A stretch of DNA of 64,000 nucleotides from Candidatus Competibacter denitrificans Run_A_D11 (GTDB taxonomy: Bacteria; Pseudomonadota; Gammaproteobacteria; Competibacterales; Competibacteraceae). The translations under genes and the position numbers were made by a program. Under the pieces are notes generated by a model, which had not been told where the DNA came from, searched no databases, and worked only from the letters and a program-made list of their open reading frames with translations. Location: positions 1 through 64,000 of the forward strand of contig NZ_CBTJ020000041.1 in assembly GCF_001051235.1 (NCBI RefSeq), written 5' to 3'. This document shows, piece after piece, positions 1-9,802 of this stretch (positions within the stretch are counted from its first letter, which is position 1; every line of letters starts with the position of its first letter).

Positions 1-53
1 GTCGCTATCAGAAACTGGATGTAGTCTTCATCTGTGACTTTCGGTGGGTTCAT
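1..53 (-). CDS. Edge-truncated gene start, possible IS transposase N-terminus
   Basis: The complement of the first 53 bases reads from an ATG at 53 as MNPPKVTDEDYIQFLIA and runs off the window. A purine-rich ribosome site (AAGGAAGG) lies directly upstream, at about 56-63. The short peptide reminds me of the start of IS4/IS701-type transposases, but 17 residues cannot settle the family. It is divergent from the LysR gene, so the two could share a promoter region of about 90 bases. Confidence 0.3.
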   Translation of the reverse strand, partial: MNPPKVTDEDYIQFLIA

Positions 54-140
54 AACCTTCCTTATCGCTCTTTATCAACCAACTGCGTAACTCCTAATTG
101 ATTAACTGTATTCGACACGTTGACAGTTATGGGTGCGACC

Positions 141-1049
141 ATGGATACGTTCATCGGGATGCGGACATTCGCCACCGTCGTAAAAACCGGCTCTTTCACC
201 GCAGCGGCGAACCGCTTGGGGATTTCTAAGGCACTAGCCAGCAAGTATTTAAACGAATTAGAAAAAAAGCTTGGCGTGCGCTTGCTCAATCGCACCACCC
301 GCCACCTGCATCTGACCGAAGCGGGTCAAATCTACTACGACCGCTGCCAAGCGCTGCTGGAAGCCGTCGATGAACTTGAGGCGGCGATTCAGGATCGCCA
401 GGATTCTCCACGAGGCCACTTGACGATCACCGCGCCGCAAACCTTCGGCGAGATGTATCTCACTCAAGTCATCGCCGACTTTTTGGAGCGATGCCCGCAA
501 GTCACCGTCGAGATCAATCTGACGGATCGTTTCGCTCATTTGCTGGAAGAAGGTTTCGACCTGGGCATCCGCATCTGTGAAATAGCCGATTCCAGCTTGA
601 TCGCGCGTCGTTTAACCGCCATCCGCGTCGTCACCTGCGCCGCATCGCATTATCTGGAGCGCCGGGCCGCGCCGGCGCATCCGCGCGAATTGCGAAACCA
701 TCCCTGTGTGGTGGACAGCAACATCGACGGTTCCGGGCGTTGGCCTTATGTGATCGACGGAGAACGCCGGAACATTGAGGTGGGAACCGTCTGTCGCACC
801 AACAACGCGCGGGTGGCGCGCGAATTAGTGTTGGCGGGAGCCGGAATCGGTCTGTGCCCGGCTTACGCCATCGCCGACGCGGTGCGCGACGGTCGGTTGC
901 GGGTGCTGCTGCAAGATTATCAAGCGTTGGAATACGGCTTGTACATCATCTACCCGCACCGCAAGTATCTATCCGCTAAAGTCCGCGCGTTCATCGAATT
1001 CCTGACTGCCCGTTTCAACGGCCATTTTGAATGGGTAGGATGCTGCTAA
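141..1049 (+). CDS. LysR-family transcriptional regulator
   Basis: A 302-residue DNA-binding regulator of usual LysR length. Residues 1-60 form the winged helix-turn-helix (MRTFATVVKTGSFTAAANRL, then SKALASKYLNELEKKLGVRL), followed by the conserved LNRTTRHLHLTEAG segment. The remainder is the periplasmic-binding-protein-like effector domain (HLTITAPQTFGEMYLTQVIADF). The reading frame extends back to a TTG at 120, but ATG 141 gives the normal LysR N-terminus (MDTFIGMRTFATV). It resembles the CrgA/DsdC-type subgroup that often autoregulates and controls a divergent gene; here the divergent neighbour is only a possible transposase fragment, so no target can be named. Confidence 0.9.
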   Translation: MDTFIGMRTFATVVKTGSFTAAANRLGISKALASKYLNELEKKLGVRLLNRTTRHLHLTEAGQIYYDRCQALLEAVDELEAAIQDRQDSPRGHLTITAPQTFGEMYLTQVIADFLERCPQVTVEINLTDRFAHLLEEGFDLGIRICEIADSSLIARRLTAIRVVTCAASHYLERRAAPAHPRELRNHPCVVDSNIDGSGRWPYVIDGERRNIEVGTVCRTNNARVARELVLAGAGIGLCPAYAIADAVRDGRLRVLLQDYQALEYGLYIIYPHRKYLSAKVRAFIEFLTARFNGHFEWVGCC

Positions 1050-1239
1050 CAGCCCGTGCCGCGCGTGGACGGAAACCCTGGATCGGGACGAATCTGGCCG
1101 TGCGGTCAGATTTCTTGCACCCGAACCACTGTACTCTTATTTCAGGACAGCTTGGCGTATTGCGGCTTGTGTCCCACCCAGCAAGCCGTTACTCTGATTA
1201 ATTAATCTTCCCAAACTTATTGAACGACCAGAAACCGTT

Positions 1240-3078
1240 ATGTGTGGAATCGTTGGCGCTATCGGCGAGCGCAATATGACCCCTATCCTGCTCGAAGGGC
1301 TGCGGCGGCTGGAATATCGCGGCTATGACTCGGCAGGTATCGTCACTCTTGATCAGCGGGATAACCAACTGCACCGGGTCCGAACAGTCGGCAAGGTACA
1401 AACTCTGGCAGAACGCTTGCAGCAGGAACCGGCACGCGGGTCACTGGGCCTCGCTCACACGCGCTGGGCTACCCATGGCGAACCATCCGAGCGCAACGCT
1501 CACCCCCACCTGAGCAATAATTCCATCGCGGTGGTGCATAACGGGATCATCGAAAACTACCAGGAACTCAAGACCAAACTCACCGCCGCCGGTTATCAAT
1601 TTGTCTCCGATACCGATACGGAAGTGGTCGCCCATCTGACCGATCAGCACCTGCGGCAAAACGGCGGCGATTTGCTGGCGGCAGTCCGCCAAACCGCAGC
1701 GCAATTGACTGGCGCCTACAGTTTGGGGGTGATGTGCCGGGATGATCCAGATCGCTTGATCGCCGCGCGCGCCGGCAGCCCGTTGGTACTGGGAATCGGT
1801 ATCGAAGAGCATTTCATCGCCTCGGATGTTTTCGCCCTCGTGCCAGTCACGCAGAGCTTCGTCTTTCTCGAAGAAGGGGATATCGCCGAAGTTCAACGGG
1901 AACGTTTTACCATTTATGATCGGGACGGCAACGCGGTCGAACGACCCCTATCCTACGCCGGCCAGATGGGCGGCACAGCGGGTAAAAGCGGCTACCGCCA
2001 TTTCATGCTCAAGGAAATCTTCGAGCAGCCGACCGTAGTTGCCGAGACCCTGGAAGGGCGCGTGCATCAAGGTCGTTTGTTGGAGGACAGCTTCGGCCCC
2101 GAAGCCGGGCCGCTGTTTGATCAAGTACAAGGCGTGCATATCGTCGCCTGCGGCACCAGTTATCACGCTGGTCTAGTCGCCCGTTACTGGTTGGAAAATC
2201 TGGGAATCCCCTGTACGGTTGAAGTTGCCAGCGAGTACCGCTATCGCCGTAGCGTGACCCCGCCCAATACGCTGTTCGTTACCATCTCCCAATCCGGCGA
2301 AACTGCCGATACCTTGGCAGCCTTGCGTGCGGCAAAGGAGCGCGGCTATCTAACCACGCTGGCCATTTGCAACGTCGCTGAAAGTTCGCTGGTACGCGAA
2401 TCGGCCTTGACGCTGTTAACGCGCGCCGGTCGGGAAATCGGGGTCGCCTCCACCAAGGCGTTCACCACACAACTGGTCGCTTTACGCTTGCTGGCGCTAC
2501 TGCTTGGTCGCTGCCATGGCCTCAGTGAAAGCGATGAAACAGCGCTGGCACGGGATTTGGAGTTATTACCCAAAGCATTGGAAAGAGCGCTGGCGTTGCA
2601 TGAGGCCATTGAGCGAATGGCGGAATCTTTCGCAGAGAAACATCATGCCCTGTTCCTGGGGCGTGGCCCTCAATATCCAATCGCAATGGAAGGCGCGCTG
2701 AAGCTCAAGGAAATCTCCTATATCCATGCGGAAGCGTACCCGGCGGGGGAGTTGAAGCATGGACCGCTTGCCTTAGTCGATGCCGACATGCCCGTGGTCT
2801 GCGTGTTACCCAAGGATGGCCTGCTGGAAAAAGTGTTGTCCAACCTTCAGGAAGTACGGGCACGCGGCGGCGAGTTGTTCCTGTTCGCCGACAGCGAAGT
2901 GGACACCCATCTCAGCGGCGTCAGCACACATGTCCTGTCCTTGGGAGCCGTCCCGGAATCCATTGCGCCCATCGTCTTCACCGTACCCCTACAGCTACTC
3001 GCCTATCATGTTGCCATCCTCAAGGGTACCGATGTCGATCAGCCGCGCAACTTGGCCAAATCGGTCACGGTCGAATAA
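1240..3078 (+). CDS. glmS: Glutamine--fructose-6-phosphate aminotransferase (isomerizing)
   Basis: Makes glucosamine-6-phosphate from fructose-6-phosphate and glutamine, the first step towards UDP-GlcNAc for peptidoglycan and LPS. The 612 residues match the family length. The protein opens MCGIVGAIG; Cys2 becomes the N-terminal nucleophile of the glutaminase domain after Met removal, and [20 protein letters not shown] follows. Two SIS sugar-isomerase domains come next (ACGTSYHAG and [11 protein letters not shown]; then [20 protein letters not shown]), and the C-terminus ends [13 protein letters not shown] as in bacterial GlmS. It lies just upstream of the rfb genes, consistent with nucleotide-sugar supply. 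No glmS ribozyme is expected in this group or seen upstream. Confidence 0.98.
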   Translation: MCGIVGAIGERNMTPILLEGLRRLEYRGYDSAGIVTLDQRDNQLHRVRTVGKVQTLAERLQQEPARGSLGLAHTRWATHGEPSERNAHPHLSNNSIAVVHNGIIENYQELKTKLTAAGYQFVSDTDTEVVAHLTDQHLRQNGGDLLAAVRQTAAQLTGAYSLGVMCRDDPDRLIAARAGSPLVLGIGIEEHFIASDVFALVPVTQSFVFLEEGDIAEVQRERFTIYDRDGNAVERPLSYAGQMGGTAGKSGYRHFMLKEIFEQPTVVAETLEGRVHQGRLLEDSFGPEAGPLFDQVQGVHIVACGTSYHAGLVARYWLENLGIPCTVEVASEYRYRRSVTPPNTLFVTISQSGETADTLAALRAAKERGYLTTLAICNVAESSLVRESALTLLTRAGREIGVASTKAFTTQLVALRLLALLLGRCHGLSESDETALARDLELLPKALERALALHEAIERMAESFAEKHHALFLGRGPQYPIAMEGALKLKEISYIHAEAYPAGELKHGPLALVDADMPVVCVLPKDGLLEKVLSNLQEVRARGGELFLFADSEVDTHLSGVSTHVLSLGAVPESIAPIVFTVPLQLLAYHVAILKGTDVDQPRNLAKSVTVE

Positions 3079-3128
3079 CGTTAACGTCTTTTCCAGCCCA
3101 CTATCATCGCAATCACACATAACCTTTC

Positions 3129-4013
3129 ATGGCACACAAAGGGATCATTCTCGCCGGCGGTTCCGGTACGCGCCTGCATCCGCTGACCGTTTCGGTTAGC
3201 AAGCAGCTCATGCCGATCTATGACAAGCCGATGATTTACTATCCGGTCGCCACGCTGCTGCTGGCTGGCATCCGCGATATCCTCATCATCACGACTCCTC
3301 GCGACCAAGAGGCTTATCAGGTCTTGCTCGGCGATGGCAGCCAATGGGGGATAGCGTTTCACTACGCGAGCCAACCCAGTCCCGACGGGCTGGCCCAAGC
3401 TTTCTTAATCGGTGAGCAATTTATTGGCACAGATCGGGTCTGTCTGATTCTCGGTGACAACATTTATTATGGCCAGGGCTTGTCGGCGGTGCTGCGCCGT
3501 GCGACTGCCCGCGAGCACGGCGCAACCGTGTTTGGCTACTACGTGCGCGATCCTGAACGGTACGGTGTGGTCAGTTTTGATTCCCAGGGTCGAGCAGTCG
3601 CCATTGAGGAAAAGCCGAAAATCCCCAAATCCAATTATGCGGTGACCGGCCTGTATTTTTATGATAACGACGTGGTGAACGTCGCCAAGAACATCAGCCC
3701 TTCTCCGCGTGGTGAGCTGGAAATCACCGATGTGAACCGAGTTTATCTGGATCGCGGCGAACTCAACGTCGAGCTGTTGGGACGCGGTTATGCCTGGCTG
3801 GATACTGGCACCCACGAATCACTCTTAGCTGCCGCCCATTTCGTCCAGGTTGTTGAGCAGCGGCAAGGCTTGAAAGTGGCTTGCCCCGAAGAAGTCGCTT
3901 GGCGGATGAAGTTTATCGACGACAGCCAACTGGCACGATTGGCGGAGCCACTCGCCAAGAGCGGTTATGGCCAATATCTGCTGGAACTGCTTGAGCGGAA
4001 ACAAGCGCCATGA
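3129..4013 (+). CDS. rfbA: Glucose-1-phosphate thymidylyltransferase
   Basis: Cytoplasmic RmlA enzyme that joins dTTP and glucose-1-phosphate to make dTDP-glucose, the first step of dTDP-L-rhamnose synthesis. It has the nucleotidyltransferase signature [16 protein letters not shown] near the N-terminus, then [15 protein letters not shown], and the mid-protein [13 protein letters not shown] and [20 protein letters not shown] typical of RmlA. The 294 residues are normal length. The stop overlaps the start of rfbC (ATGA), so the two are translationally coupled. The pathway's second enzyme, RfbB, is not in the window. Confidence 0.97.
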   Translation: MAHKGIILAGGSGTRLHPLTVSVSKQLMPIYDKPMIYYPVATLLLAGIRDILIITTPRDQEAYQVLLGDGSQWGIAFHYASQPSPDGLAQAFLIGEQFIGTDRVCLILGDNIYYGQGLSAVLRRATAREHGATVFGYYVRDPERYGVVSFDSQGRAVAIEEKPKIPKSNYAVTGLYFYDNDVVNVAKNISPSPRGELEITDVNRVYLDRGELNVELLGRGYAWLDTGTHESLLAAAHFVQVVEQRQGLKVACPEEVAWRMKFIDDSQLARLAEPLAKSGYGQYLLELLERKQAP

Positions 4014-4567
4014 ACGTGATTGCCACAGGACTGCCCGGCGTCTTGCTTTTGGAACCGAAAGTGTTCGGTGACGCGCGTGGTTTTTTCATGGAGACCTGGC
4101 AGGCGGCACGCTATCGTGAGGCCGGTATGCCGGAGCGCTTCGTCCAGGATAACCATTCGCGTTCACAACGCGGCGTGTTGCGTGGTTTGCATTATCAAAT
4201 GGTTCAGCCGCAAGGCAAATTGGTCTGGGTAACGCGCGGTGCAGTGTTCGATGTAGCGGTGGACATCCGGCGTGGTTCGCCCACTTTCGGCCGCTGGTAT
4301 GGCTGCATTCTCGACGATCAGGATCATCGTCAGCTCTATATTCCGCCGGGCTTTGCCCACGGTTTCTGCGTCATCTCTGAGGAAGCCGATTTCTTTTATA
4401 AATGCACTGATTATTACCATCCTGCCTCTGAGTGCGGGATCGCCTGGGACGATCCAGACATTGGTATTGCATGGCCCCTGCGGGACGTTGGGTTATCGGC
4501 CAAAGATCAGGCCAATCCGCGACTAGCGGCGCAGCTTGCCGAAAAGCTGCCAGCTTACGAGGGTTAA
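4010..4567 (+). CDS. rfbC: dTDP-4-dehydrorhamnose 3,5-epimerase
   Basis: RmlC epimerises dTDP-4-keto-6-deoxyglucose at C3 and C5, the third step to dTDP-rhamnose. The 185-residue cupin carries the family motifs: [12 protein letters not shown] near the N-terminus, [20 protein letters not shown] with the catalytic His, and [10 protein letters not shown]. It overlaps rfbA by four bases at its start and is three bases from rfbD, so it is within one operon. Confidence 0.97.
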   Translation: MNVIATGLPGVLLLEPKVFGDARGFFMETWQAARYREAGMPERFVQDNHSRSQRGVLRGLHYQMVQPQGKLVWVTRGAVFDVAVDIRRGSPTFGRWYGCILDDQDHRQLYIPPGFAHGFCVISEEADFFYKCTDYYHPASECGIAWDDPDIGIAWPLRDVGLSAKDQANPRLAAQLAEKLPAYEG

Positions 4568-4570
4568 ACG

Positions 4571-5455
4571 GTGCGATTGGCGATCATCGGTGCGAAGGGC
4601 CAGGTCGGTTGGGAATTGCAGCGTCGCGCTCTAGCCTTGGGGCATGAGGTGCTCGCTTGGGATGTTGCAGAATTGGACATCACCCAACCCGCCGCCGTAG
4701 ATCAGGCATTAGCGACCAGCGGCGTGCAGGCCGTGATCAACGCGGCGGCCTATACGGCCGTTGACCGGGCGGAGCAAGAACCGGAGCGGGCGTTTGCGGT
4801 CAACCGTGATGGCCCAGCCCATCTCGCTTTCTCCTGCGCCCAGATGAACATTCCGCTGCTGCATATTTCCACTGACTATGTGTTCGATGGTTCGAAATCC
4901 GGTCCTTATACTGAGGACGATCCGGCCGCACCGCTGGGCGTGTATGGCCAAAGCAAATGGGCAGGTGATCAGGCGGTGCAGCGCTTGCTGCCCCAGCACC
5001 TGATTTTACGGGTCAGTTGGGTATTTGGGATGGAGGGCCAAAACTTCGTTAAGACTATCTTGCGGCTAGCGCGTGAGCGGGCGGAATTGCGCGTGGTGGT
5101 TGACCAGCACGGGTGTCCGACCTATGCCGGCGCGATTGCCGATATCCTACTCAATCTCGTAGGGCGGCTTCGGGAAATCGAAACCGGCAACCTGTGGGGC
5201 ACTTATCATTATTGTGGTGCTCCGGCCACGACCTGGCACGGCTTCGCCAGTGCCATCGTCGAGCAAGCCCGGCACTACGAACCCTTGAAGGCCGACAAAG
5301 TAATGGCCATCACGACTGCGGAATATCCGACGCCTGCCGCGCGTCCAGTCAATTCCGTGCTTGATGGCTCACGCCTGACCGACCGCTTCGGAATTCACCC
5401 GAGCGCTTGGCAAAGCGATCTTTCCACCCTGTTGAGCGCCCTTTATGAGCGTTGA
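4571..5455 (+). CDS. rfbD: dTDP-4-dehydrorhamnose reductase
   Basis: RmlD performs the final NAD(P)H-dependent reduction to dTDP-L-rhamnose. The start is a GTG three bases after the rfbC stop, giving 294 residues. An N-terminal Rossmann motif (AIIGAKGQVGWEL) is followed by INAAAYTAVDRAE, HISTDYVFDG and the catalytic YGQSKWAGD (YxxxK), as in short-chain dehydrogenase-like sugar reductases. The last bases overlap gspE by 11, coupling the rhamnose genes to the secretion operon, which is unusual. Confidence 0.96.
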   Translation: MRLAIIGAKGQVGWELQRRALALGHEVLAWDVAELDITQPAAVDQALATSGVQAVINAAAYTAVDRAEQEPERAFAVNRDGPAHLAFSCAQMNIPLLHISTDYVFDGSKSGPYTEDDPAAPLGVYGQSKWAGDQAVQRLLPQHLILRVSWVFGMEGQNFVKTILRLARERAELRVVVDQHGCPTYAGAIADILLNLVGRLREIETGNLWGTYHYCGAPATTWHGFASAIVEQARHYEPLKADKVMAITTAEYPTPAARPVNSVLDGSRLTDRFGIHPSAWQSDLSTLLSALYER

Positions 5456-7142
5456 TCTTGGCGAATTGCTGGTCGAACACCAGAAACTGGCCGATGCCGA
5501 TCTACAGCGCGCCCGGCGTGTTCAGGACAGCACTGGCGAAGCGCTTGATACCCTGCTGGTCAAGCTGGGCCTGGTGTCGGAACGCGATTTGGCCGAAGCG
5601 GTCGCCACGCGATTGGATTTGCCGCTGATCAAACCCGCCGACTATCCAGAAATCCCAGTCACCAATGGTGCGATTTCGGCACGGTTCCTTAAGGAATCGC
5701 GTGCGATCCCGCTCTTTGAGGACGAGCGTGGCTTAGCGGTGGCGATGGCCAATCCCACCGATCATTACGTTTTGTCGGCATTGCATCTCGCAACGGGTAA
5801 GCCGATCTTGCCGCGCGTCGGTATTCCTTCAGAGCTGGAAATCGCATTCGAGCGGCTCTACGGCAGCGGCCGTTCGGCGATGGGCCAGATCGTCGATTCG
5901 ATTGGCCTGGCTGATGATCTGACCGATGAGGATCAGATCCAGCATCTCAAGGATTTGGCCAGCGAGGCGCCGGTCATTCGGTTGGTCAATCTCATGATCG
6001 CCCGCGCCGTTGAATCACGCGCCTCCGATATTCACATCGAGCCATTCGAAAATCGCCTTAAAGTCCGCTACCGGGTGGACGGTGTGTTGCGCGAAGTTGA
6101 ATCACCCCCATCCCGGCTGTCGGCGGCGGTGATCTCGCGCATCAAGATCATGGCCAAGCTGAACATCGCCGAGCGGCGTTTACCGCAAGATGGGCGAATT
6201 CAATTGCGCGCCCAAGGCAAGGAAATCGATCTGCGCGTCTCCACCGTGCCCACGCTGTGGGGCGAAAGCGTGGTGATGCGTATTCTCGATAAAGCCAGCG
6301 TGGTGCTGGATTTCGAGACTTTGGGGTTCAGTCCGCGTACTCTCAAGCGCTTCCTGGAGATTTTGCATCTGCCGCATGGCATCATTCTGGTCACTGGCCC
6401 GACCGGCTCCGGTAAAACCACCACCCTTTACACCGCCTTGCAAACCCTCAACACGCCGGAACGCAAGATCCTGACGGTTGAAGATCCGGTCGAATATCAA
6501 CTGGAAGGGATCAACCAGATCCAAGTCAAACCACAAATTAATCTCACCTTCGCCAACGCTCTGCGCTCCATTGTCCGCCAGGACCCGGATGTCATCATGA
6601 TCGGCGAAATGCGCGATTTGGAAACGGCCGGTATCGCAGTGCAGTCGGCCTTGACCGGCCATTTGGTGCTCTCAACCCTGCATACTAACGATGCGGCTGG
6701 CAGTGTGACCCGTTTACTGGACATGGGCGTGGACGATTATCTGCTGACCTCAACCATTAACGGCATCCTTGCCCAGCGTTTGGTGCGGCTGCTCTGTACC
6801 CGCTGCCGTGAGCCGTATCCGGTCTTGCCGGAATTGTCCGAGGAAATGCGGCTGCACCGTTTCAGCACTAGCGACCCTATCACCCTCTATAAAGCGGTCG
6901 GTTGCGAGCAGTGCGGCGGCAGTGGCTATCGGGGGCGAGCCGCGATCATGGAGTTTTTGGTGATGAGCGACCCGCTACGCCGTTTGGTGTTGAAACATAC
7001 CGATGCGACGGTACTGCAAACCGAAGCCCAAAAAGAAGGCATGGACACCATGTATGAGGATGGCCTGCGTAAAGCGGTTGCGGGGCTGACCACCATTGAG
7101 GAAGTGTTGCGGGTAACGACTCTACAGGAGCAAGAAGCCTAA
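5445..7142 (+). CDS. gspE: Type II secretion system ATPase GspE
   Basis: Cytoplasmic hexameric ATPase that powers the type II secretion pseudopilus. At 565 residues it has an N-terminal MshEN-type domain (VKLGLVSERDLAEAVA), then the secretion ATPase core with Walker A GPTGSGKTTTLY, the Asp box ILTVEDPVEYQLEGINQIQV, Walker B PDVIMIGEMRDLETA and the His box LTGHLVLSTLHTNDA. A four-cysteine zinc motif (CTRC ... CEQC) near residues 450-490 distinguishes GspE and PilB from twitching ATPases. It is the first gene of an operon in xps order and begins inside rfbD. Confidence 0.97.
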   Translation: MSVDLGELLVEHQKLADADLQRARRVQDSTGEALDTLLVKLGLVSERDLAEAVATRLDLPLIKPADYPEIPVTNGAISARFLKESRAIPLFEDERGLAVAMANPTDHYVLSALHLATGKPILPRVGIPSELEIAFERLYGSGRSAMGQIVDSIGLADDLTDEDQIQHLKDLASEAPVIRLVNLMIARAVESRASDIHIEPFENRLKVRYRVDGVLREVESPPSRLSAAVISRIKIMAKLNIAERRLPQDGRIQLRAQGKEIDLRVSTVPTLWGESVVMRILDKASVVLDFETLGFSPRTLKRFLEILHLPHGIILVTGPTGSGKTTTLYTALQTLNTPERKILTVEDPVEYQLEGINQIQVKPQINLTFANALRSIVRQDPDVIMIGEMRDLETAGIAVQSALTGHLVLSTLHTNDAAGSVTRLLDMGVDDYLLTSTINGILAQRLVRLLCTRCREPYPVLPELSEEMRLHRFSTSDPITLYKAVGCEQCGGSGYRGRAAIMEFLVMSDPLRRLVLKHTDATVLQTEAQKEGMDTMYEDGLRKAVAGLTTIEEVLRVTTLQEQEA

Positions 7143-7143
7143 G

Positions 7144-8364
7144 ATGCCCCGTTATCGCTATGAGGCAGTGGACGCCAGCGGCGAGGTGCTGCGTGATGAG
7201 ATGGAAGCGCCCAGCCAAGAGGCGGTGATCGCACAACTGCGCGACGGGGGGTTGCTGCCACTGTCGGTTGCCGAAGCGAAAGGCGGCTTTCTGCGTGGCG
7301 CGCTTGGTCAGCCGCTGTTCAGCAAGCGCCGCGCACTATCCCGCAAGGCTGTCACCCTGATCACCCAACAACTGGCCAGCCTGCTGAGCGCTGGAATGCC
7401 GCTGGATCGGGCGCTGACGATCCTGATCAGTGTTTCCGAAGACGAGCACACCAAGCCTCTGCTGGAACGGGTGCAGGAAAAGGTACGCGGCGGCTCAACG
7501 CTGGCTGATGCTTTGGAAGCACAAGGTGTCTTTTCGCGTTTTTATCTGAACATGGTTCGCGCCGGTGAAGCCGGCGGCGCTTTAGAAACGGTATTGAAGC
7601 GTTTGACCGAATTTCTGGAGCGCTCACAAGCTTTGCGGGAAACCGTCACCTCAGCGCTGATCTATCCGATCATCTTGCTGTCGGTGGCGGCGTTATCGGT
7701 GATTATTCTGCTCACTTTTGTAGTACCACAATTTCAACGCTTGTTCGCCGACGCCGGCAAGGCATTGCCGCTGGCGACCCAGATCGTTATCGCCGTTGGC
7801 GATGGCTTCCGGCATTATTGGTGGGTGGGTTTGATCGTGATCGGATTGATCGTGACGGTGGCCCGTCAGCGTTTGAGCCAGCCGGAGAACCGACTGCGTT
7901 GGGATCGCCGGTTACTGCGCATCCCTCTGTTAGGCGATCTGATTGCCAAGGTTGAAACCGCACGCTTATCCCGCACTTTGGGAACATTGCTGGGCAATGG
8001 GGTCTCCTTATTGAATGCGTTGACCATCGTGCGCGAGACGCTGAGCAATCGGGTTTTAGCAAATGCGCTGGGCGAGGTTTCTGAACACACCAAAACCGGG
8101 CGTGGCTTGGCCGAACCGTTGCTGGAAACCGGCAATTTCCCCAAGCTGGCGGTGCAGATGATCCGCGTCGGTGAAGAGACTGGCCAGCTACAAGAGATGC
8201 TGCTTCAGGTTGCCGACACCTATGACAATGAGGTGCAAACCGCCGTCAAGCGGCTGTTGATGCTCCTGGAGCCGGCTTTAATTCTGGGGCTGGGCGTCAT
8301 CATCGCCGGGATCATCATGTCTATTCTGGTGGCAATCCTCAGTTTGAATGAACTGGCTTTTTGA
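7144..8364 (+). CDS. gspF: Type II secretion inner-membrane platform protein GspF
   Basis: Polytopic inner-membrane protein of the assembly platform that couples GspE to pseudopilin polymerisation. The 406 residues are standard. It opens MPRYRYEAVDASGEV and has two T2SSF domains (VTLITQQLASLLSAGMPLDR and TARLSRTLGTLLGNGVSLLN), each followed by the membrane-proximal GE motif (VRAGEAGGALE; IRVGEETGQLQ), and three hydrophobic helices, the last near the C-terminus. It starts one base after the gspE stop. Confidence 0.96.
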   Translation: MPRYRYEAVDASGEVLRDEMEAPSQEAVIAQLRDGGLLPLSVAEAKGGFLRGALGQPLFSKRRALSRKAVTLITQQLASLLSAGMPLDRALTILISVSEDEHTKPLLERVQEKVRGGSTLADALEAQGVFSRFYLNMVRAGEAGGALETVLKRLTEFLERSQALRETVTSALIYPIILLSVAALSVIILLTFVVPQFQRLFADAGKALPLATQIVIAVGDGFRHYWWVGLIVIGLIVTVARQRLSQPENRLRWDRRLLRIPLLGDLIAKVETARLSRTLGTLLGNGVSLLNALTIVRETLSNRVLANALGEVSEHTKTGRGLAEPLLETGNFPKLAVQMIRVGEETGQLQEMLLQVADTYDNEVQTAVKRLLMLLEPALILGLGVIIAGIIMSILVAILSLNELAF

Positions 8365-8431
8365 GCATTTTTCTAAGCCGGCTGATCCTTTGCTCACCGG
8401 CCGACAAGTCACTTTTTTAGGTGTGTAATCG

Positions 8432-8866
8432 ATGAAATATCAACGCTTTCAACGTCGGTCGGGCTTTACCCTGATCGAATTGCTCGTCGTGCTGGTCATT
8501 CTGGGATTATTGGCCGGCTTGGTCGGACCGCAAGTCATGAAATACCTCGGCGGCGCCAATACCAAAACCGCTAAATTGCAAATCGAAGACTTCAGCACGG
8601 CCCTTGATGCGTTCCGACTCGACATGGGGCGCTATCCATCCAGCAATGAAGGTTTGCAGGCCCTGGTCACGGCACCGGGTGGAACTAACCGCTGGAATGG
8701 TCCTTACTTGCGCAAAAACCTCGTTCCCAAAGATCCTTGGGGCAACGATTACCAGTATCGGGCACCCGGTCAGCGCAGCGGTGGCGCGTTCGATTTGTAT
8801 TCGCTGGGCGCCGATAACGCCGAGGGCGGCGATGGGGAAAACCAGGACGTATTAGGTTGGCATTAA
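8432..8866 (+). CDS. gspG: Major pseudopilin GspG
   Basis: Main subunit of the type II secretion pseudopilus. A short positively charged leader ends at RRSG, followed by the mature prepilin helix FTLIELLVVLVILGLLAGLV with Glu5. The C-terminal part (YPSSNEGLQALV, GPYLRKN, PKDPWGNDYQY, DLYSLGADN) is diagnostic of GspG, including the calcium-binding loop. It is 144 residues, with ribosome site AGGTG about eight bases before the ATG. A 67-base gap containing an imperfect GCCGG/CCGGC hairpin precedes it, which could allow separate expression of this abundant pilin. The prepilin peptidase is not in the window. Confidence 0.97.
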   Translation: MKYQRFQRRSGFTLIELLVVLVILGLLAGLVGPQVMKYLGGANTKTAKLQIEDFSTALDAFRLDMGRYPSSNEGLQALVTAPGGTNRWNGPYLRKNLVPKDPWGNDYQYRAPGQRSGGAFDLYSLGADNAEGGDGENQDVLGWH

Positions 8867-8876
8867 GGAACTTCGG

Positions 8877-9353
8877 GTGAGCCGAATCACGCGCTCGTAT
8901 CCCCAACAGCGCGGGTTTACCCTGCTGGAACTGTTGGTGGTGCTGGTGATTGCTGTGCTCCTAGTTTCGGTGGCACCACCGCTGTTAAGTGCCATGAGCG
9001 GAGCCACTGAATTGCGCGGCGCGGCGCGGCAAATCGCTGCCGGTTTGCGCTTAGCGCGCAACCTGGCCATCACCCATCAAGCCGAAGCAGTGATGAGCCT
9101 GGATCTGGCGCAACGACGCTTCGCCATCAGCGGTGATCCGCGCGAGGTCACATTGCCGGAAAGCTTGGCTCTGCACCTTTATACCGCACAGTCGGAGTTA
9201 CGGGATCAGACAACCGGCAGCATCCGGTTTTTCCCCGACGGCAGTTCTACGGGCGGAGCGGTCACGGTCAGTGGCCCAAAGCTAGCGTATCGCGTCAATG
9301 TCGATTGGTTGACTGGTGCTATCGCCATCGTCGAAGAGGATAAGCCACGGTGA
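8877..9353 (+). CDS. gspH: Minor pseudopilin GspH
   Basis: Minor pseudopilin near the pilus tip. It starts at a GTG preceded by AAGGAA, giving 158 residues. The prepilin signal is QQRG followed by FTLLELLVVLVIAVLLVS, and the next stretch (GAARQIAAGLRLARNLAITH) matches the GspH/FimT fold. The end overlaps the gspI start (GTGA), so translation is coupled. Confidence 0.9.
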   Translation: MSRITRSYPQQRGFTLLELLVVLVIAVLLVSVAPPLLSAMSGATELRGAARQIAAGLRLARNLAITHQAEAVMSLDLAQRRFAISGDPREVTLPESLALHLYTAQSELRDQTTGSIRFFPDGSSTGGAVTVSGPKLAYRVNVDWLTGAIAIVEEDKPR

Positions 9354-9802
9354 AGGGTCTGCTCGTTTTTGGCGCAGTTGATCCACACCCGGCTCTTGCC
9401 CAACAGCGGGGCTTTTCGTTGCTCGAAGTGCTGGTGGCTTTCGCCATCCTCGGCATTTCGCTAGGCGTCTTGCTGCAAACCTTCGCCACTGGACTGCGCA
9501 ATGCGGGAGCCTCCGAAGACTATACCCAGGCCACGTTGTATGCGGAATCGATCCTGTCGGCCATTGGCCGGGAAACTCCGCTCAAGGAAGGCAATCATTC
9601 TGGCCCGATTAATGATCGGTTCTCGTGGCGCAGCGCGATCAGCGCCTATACGGAAGGTTTGCCGGACCCTGAAAAAATCCGGGCAAGGGCCTATCGGGTT
9701 GATGTTGAGGTACTTTGGGGTGAGCCGGCGAAAAGCCGCTCGGTCAAGCTGGCCACATTACGCTTGGCTCCGCTCGAACCTGCCAACGGTCAGAGAAATT
9801 GA
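9350..9802 (+). CDS. gspI: Minor pseudopilin GspI
   Basis: Minor pseudopilin that initiates the tip complex with GspJ and GspK. GTG start, 150 residues. The leader is long for a prepilin (about 21 residues) and ends QQRG, followed by FSLLEVLVAFAILGISLGVL. The body (ATLYAESILSAIG, and VDVEVLWG near the end) fits the GspI family. It overlaps gspH at its start and gspJ at its end. Confidence 0.9.
   Translation: MKGLLVFGAVDPHPALAQQRGFSLLEVLVAFAILGISLGVLLQTFATGLRNAGASEDYTQATLYAESILSAIGRETPLKEGNHSGPINDRFSWRSAISAYTEGLPDPEKIRARAYRVDVEVLWGEPAKSRSVKLATLRLAPLEPANGQRN

Noticed and set aside
1050-1239. glmS ribozyme or other riboswitch before glmS
   Set aside because: The ribozyme is a Gram-positive feature and its conserved core was not found in these 190 bases.
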